A stretch of DNA of 8,220 bases. Source: Candidatus Thalassarchaeaceae archaeon. GTDB taxonomy: Archaea; Thermoplasmatota; Poseidoniia; Poseidoniales; Thalassarchaeaceae. Below the pieces are notes generated by a model. That model searched no databases. It was not told where the DNA came from and saw only the letters and a list, made by a program, of their open reading frames with translations. Both the position numbers and the translations under genes were made by a program. The stretch is taken from NCBI GenBank assembly GCA_029250565.1, contig JAQXFA010000070.1:1-8220 (forward strand), written 5' to 3'. This document shows, in pieces, positions 7,121 through 8,220 of this stretch; the stretch's first letter is position 1; each line of letters starts with the position of its first letter.

Positions 7121-7134
7121 TGTCCGACCGGACA
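7121..7134 (-). promoter_or_regulatory. Palindromic candidate operator at aro operon promoter
   Basis: TGTCCGACCGGACA has perfect 6-bp arms around a 2-base centre. It lies directly between a TATA-like box (7142-7149) and the predicted transcription start near 7119-7120. This is a typical place for an archaeal repressor that blocks polymerase recruitment. No regulator gene can be tied to it from this window. Confidence 0.5.
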
Positions 7135-7141
7135 ATAATCC

Positions 7142-7149
7142 AATATTTT
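7142..7149 (-). promoter_or_regulatory. TATA-like box of the aro operon
   Basis: The - strand reads AAAATATT, preceded by CTCC. A start point about 26 bases downstream would fall near 7120 and give a leader of roughly 40 bases before the GTG codons of ADH synthase. It is the best TATA candidate in the 117-bp gap between the exonuclease III and ADH synthase genes. Confidence 0.45.
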
Positions 7150-7185
7150 GGAGAAAACAAGTGATGGCGCTATCTTCCGTTGACA

Positions 7186-7205
7186 ATGTGAGTGAAATAT
7201 CACAT
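7186..7205 (-). terminator. Stem-loop over the exonuclease III stop codon, followed by T-rich stretch
   Basis: ATGTGA and TCACAT pair around an 8-base loop, enclosing part of the stop codon of the exonuclease III gene. About 25 bases further on the - strand reads TTGTTTTCT, a plausible archaeal T-rich termination signal, immediately before the aro TATA-like box. Weak evidence; the stem could be chance in AT-rich DNA. Confidence 0.25.
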
Positions 7206-7982
7206 ATCTAAATCCACTATTAGAGGAGCATGGTCTGAGACCACTAAACCACCCTCTCGCATAACTTCGGCTGATTTGAAAAGGTCCTTCGCCGCTTGGT
7301 TCGCAAGAATGTAATCAATTCTCCATCCCCTATCCAATTCTCTTGCACGCCCCCTATTTGACCACCACGTGTATGGACCTTTGACTACACCGAAATGAAT
7401 CCGCAAAAGGTCATGCCAACCAGCATCAAGTAAACGGGAGAACCATTGACGTTCATGCTCTAAGAAACCAGATGTACGGCGGTTCCCAGATGGATTCCAA
7501 ATGTCATCCTCAGTATGTGCAATATTGAGGTCACCGCAGAGTAAAGTAGGTTCATCAGAATCAATAAATTTCTGAGACCAAATCAATAAATCTTCTAACC
7601 ATTGATCTTTGTAATTTTGTCTCTCAATGCTTGCCCCCCCATTTGGCAAATAGATATTGATGCAATGGAGTTCGCCATGCTTAGTGTGTAAAACCCTACC
7701 TTCTGGGTCTCTTGTTTGATCAAGATTGGTGTCAATACCACGCCCCTTCTCCTCAAGCCCTACTCTAGAACAAGTCATCACACCTGAGTAGCCCTTTTTC
7801 TGTGCGGGATGCCACAGCACATCGTGACCTTCTGGCTCTTGCCAATCATCTGGCATCTGTTCTGGTAAAGCACGTGTTTCTTGGAATAACCAAATATCAG
7901 CATTTATACTTGATATGAAATCGTCCAAACCCTTTCGATGTGCGGCGCGAATGCCGTTTAGATTCCAAGTTACAATTCTCAT
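7200..7982 (-). CDS. xth: Exodeoxyribonuclease III / AP endonuclease (Xth family)
   Basis: A Mg2+-dependent AP endonuclease and 3'-5' exonuclease or 3'-phosphatase of base-excision repair, in the endonuclease/exonuclease/phosphatase fold. The 260-residue protein has the complete set of family motifs: TWNLNGIRA at 5-13, the metal ligand Glu35 in FQET (33-36), INIYLPNGG, the GDLNIAH active-site block, the SGFLEHERQWF segment, PYTWWS, RGWRIDYIL, and the final catalytic VVSDHAPLIVDL. Length matches bacterial ExoIII. The ATG at 7982 begins MRIVTWN, the usual start; no good SD is present. A TATA-like ATATTAA is centred about 25 bases upstream, so the message may be leaderless. It lies 52 bp after the HTH gene and 117 bp before the aro operon, on the same strand, without an obvious functional link to either. 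Confidence 0.96.
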   Translation of the reverse strand: MRIVTWNLNGIRAAHRKGLDDFISSINADIWLFQETRALPEQMPDDWQEPEGHDVLWHPAQKKGYSGVMTCSRVGLEEKGRGIDTNLDQTRDPEGRVLHTKHGELHCINIYLPNGGASIERQNYKDQWLEDLLIWSQKFIDSDEPTLLCGDLNIAHTEDDIWNPSGNRRTSGFLEHERQWFSRLLDAGWHDLLRIHFGVVKGPYTWWSNRGRARELDRGWRIDYILANQAAKDLFKSAEVMREGGLVVSDHAPLIVDLDM

Positions 7983-8003
7983 ATCTAACCCTACAATATT
8001 CTG

Positions 8004-8010
8004 TTAATAT
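8004..8010 (-). promoter_or_regulatory. TATA-like box suggesting leaderless exonuclease III transcript
   Basis: The - strand reads ATATTAA centred 25 bases before the exonuclease III ATG at 7982. This spacing puts the transcript start at or next to the start codon. The absence of a clear SD agrees with this. AT-rich sequence makes chance matches likely. Confidence 0.4.
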
Positions 8011-8022
8011 GAAATAATCATT

Positions 8023-8037
8023 TGATGTGTGACATCA
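8023..8037. promoter_or_regulatory. Palindrome upstream of exonuclease III promoter
   Basis: TGATGT and ACATCA form perfect 6-bp arms around GTG. The element covers the stop codon of the HTH gene (8035-8037) and lies some 13 bases upstream of the TATA-like box for exonuclease III, where archaeal activators often bind. It could be an operator or part of a terminator for the HTH gene; no T tract follows at once. Confidence 0.35.
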
Positions 8038-8220
8038 TTCCCCATTCATTTCTTCGCCAAACAATGTCGGGTCACCTTCAAGGAAATATTGAATAATTTT
8101 TGACTCTGATTTAATGAGATGTTCCGATACTGTACTTCGGCCTAAACCAATTTTATTGGCTAATTCCCCTAGAGTAATTTCTCTAGGTGTATTATACCAA
8201 CCTTCAGAGTAAGCAATTTG
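8035..8220 (-). CDS. Bat-type HTH transcriptional regulator, C-terminal end only
   Basis: The frame is open from the right edge to a TGA at 8035-8037, giving the last 61 residues. They read YSEGWYNTPREITLGELANK then IGLGRSTVSEHLIKSESKII, matching the bacterio-opsin activator HTH domain (HTH_10). The PRE-x-T-LGELA turn and the recognition helix with STVSEHL are typical. About 18 polar residues follow the domain. In haloarchaea such proteins often carry PAS or GAF sensor domains ahead of the HTH; whether this one does cannot be seen. Targets are unknown. It is transcribed in the same direction as exonuclease III and the aro operon, but 52 bp and a candidate promoter separate it from the former. 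Confidence 0.85.
   Translation of the reverse strand, partial: QIAYSEGWYNTPREITLGELANKIGLGRSTVSEHLIKSESKIIQYFLEGDPTLFGEEMNGE

Noticed and set aside
7161..7211. A 16-codon + strand open frame (GTG ATG GCG...) with a GGAG upstream, in the gap before the aro operon
   Set aside because: Very short, runs into the antisense of exonuclease III, and the DNA is better explained as promoter and 3' flank. A leader peptide would be on the other strand.
1..8220. CRISPR array, mobile element, tRNA/rRNA or defence island
   Set aside because: No spaced direct repeats, terminal inverted repeats, transposase motifs or RNA-gene signatures were seen; the content is housekeeping metabolism and repair plus a DUF58 pair.

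Overview
The window looks like a piece of a euryarchaeal chromosome, most probably a marine Thermoplasmatota lineage such as Poseidoniales (Marine Group II). This is inferred from gene content and not proven. Four observations support it: the archaeal version of the early aromatic pathway (ADH synthase plus type II dehydroquinate synthase), a GHMP-family shikimate kinase instead of the bacterial P-loop enzyme, the C-terminal end of a Bat-type HTH regulator, and TATA-like boxes at the expected distance from start codons. Shine-Dalgarno sites complementary to the 16S 3' end precede several genes.

Layout. The + strand carries the 3' part of a DUF58 (MoxR-associated) gene running in from the left edge. 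It is followed at once by an unrecognised multi-spanning membrane protein (to 1825). An 11-bp convergent junction, with a stem-loop overlapping it, separates these from genes that all lie on the - strand. Reading right to left in the direction of transcription, these are the tail of a Bat-like HTH protein (8220-8035), exonuclease III (7982-7200), a short promoter region (7199-7083), and a tight five-gene biosynthetic operon. The operon order is ADH synthase, dehydroquinate synthase II, shikimate kinase, chorismate synthase, aspartate kinase (7082-1837). The gaps inside the operon run from -8 to +22 bp, and most of the genes have an SD.

The operon makes biochemical sense as one unit. Aspartate kinase starts the route to L-aspartate semialdehyde, which in archaea is a direct substrate of ADH synthase. 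ADH is turned into 3-dehydroquinate by DHQ synthase II. Shikimate kinase and chorismate synthase act further down toward chorismate. Aspartate-semialdehyde dehydrogenase, dehydroquinase, shikimate dehydrogenase and EPSP synthase are not in the window and must be encoded elsewhere if the pathway is complete.

The least explained parts are regulatory. A palindrome lies between a TATA-like box and the likely start point of the aro operon, a GC-rich hairpin lies just before its first start codon, and another palindrome lies upstream of the exonuclease III promoter. I see no CRISPR array, tRNA, rRNA, insertion sequence or defence system. No stretch over 300 bases lacks a gene.
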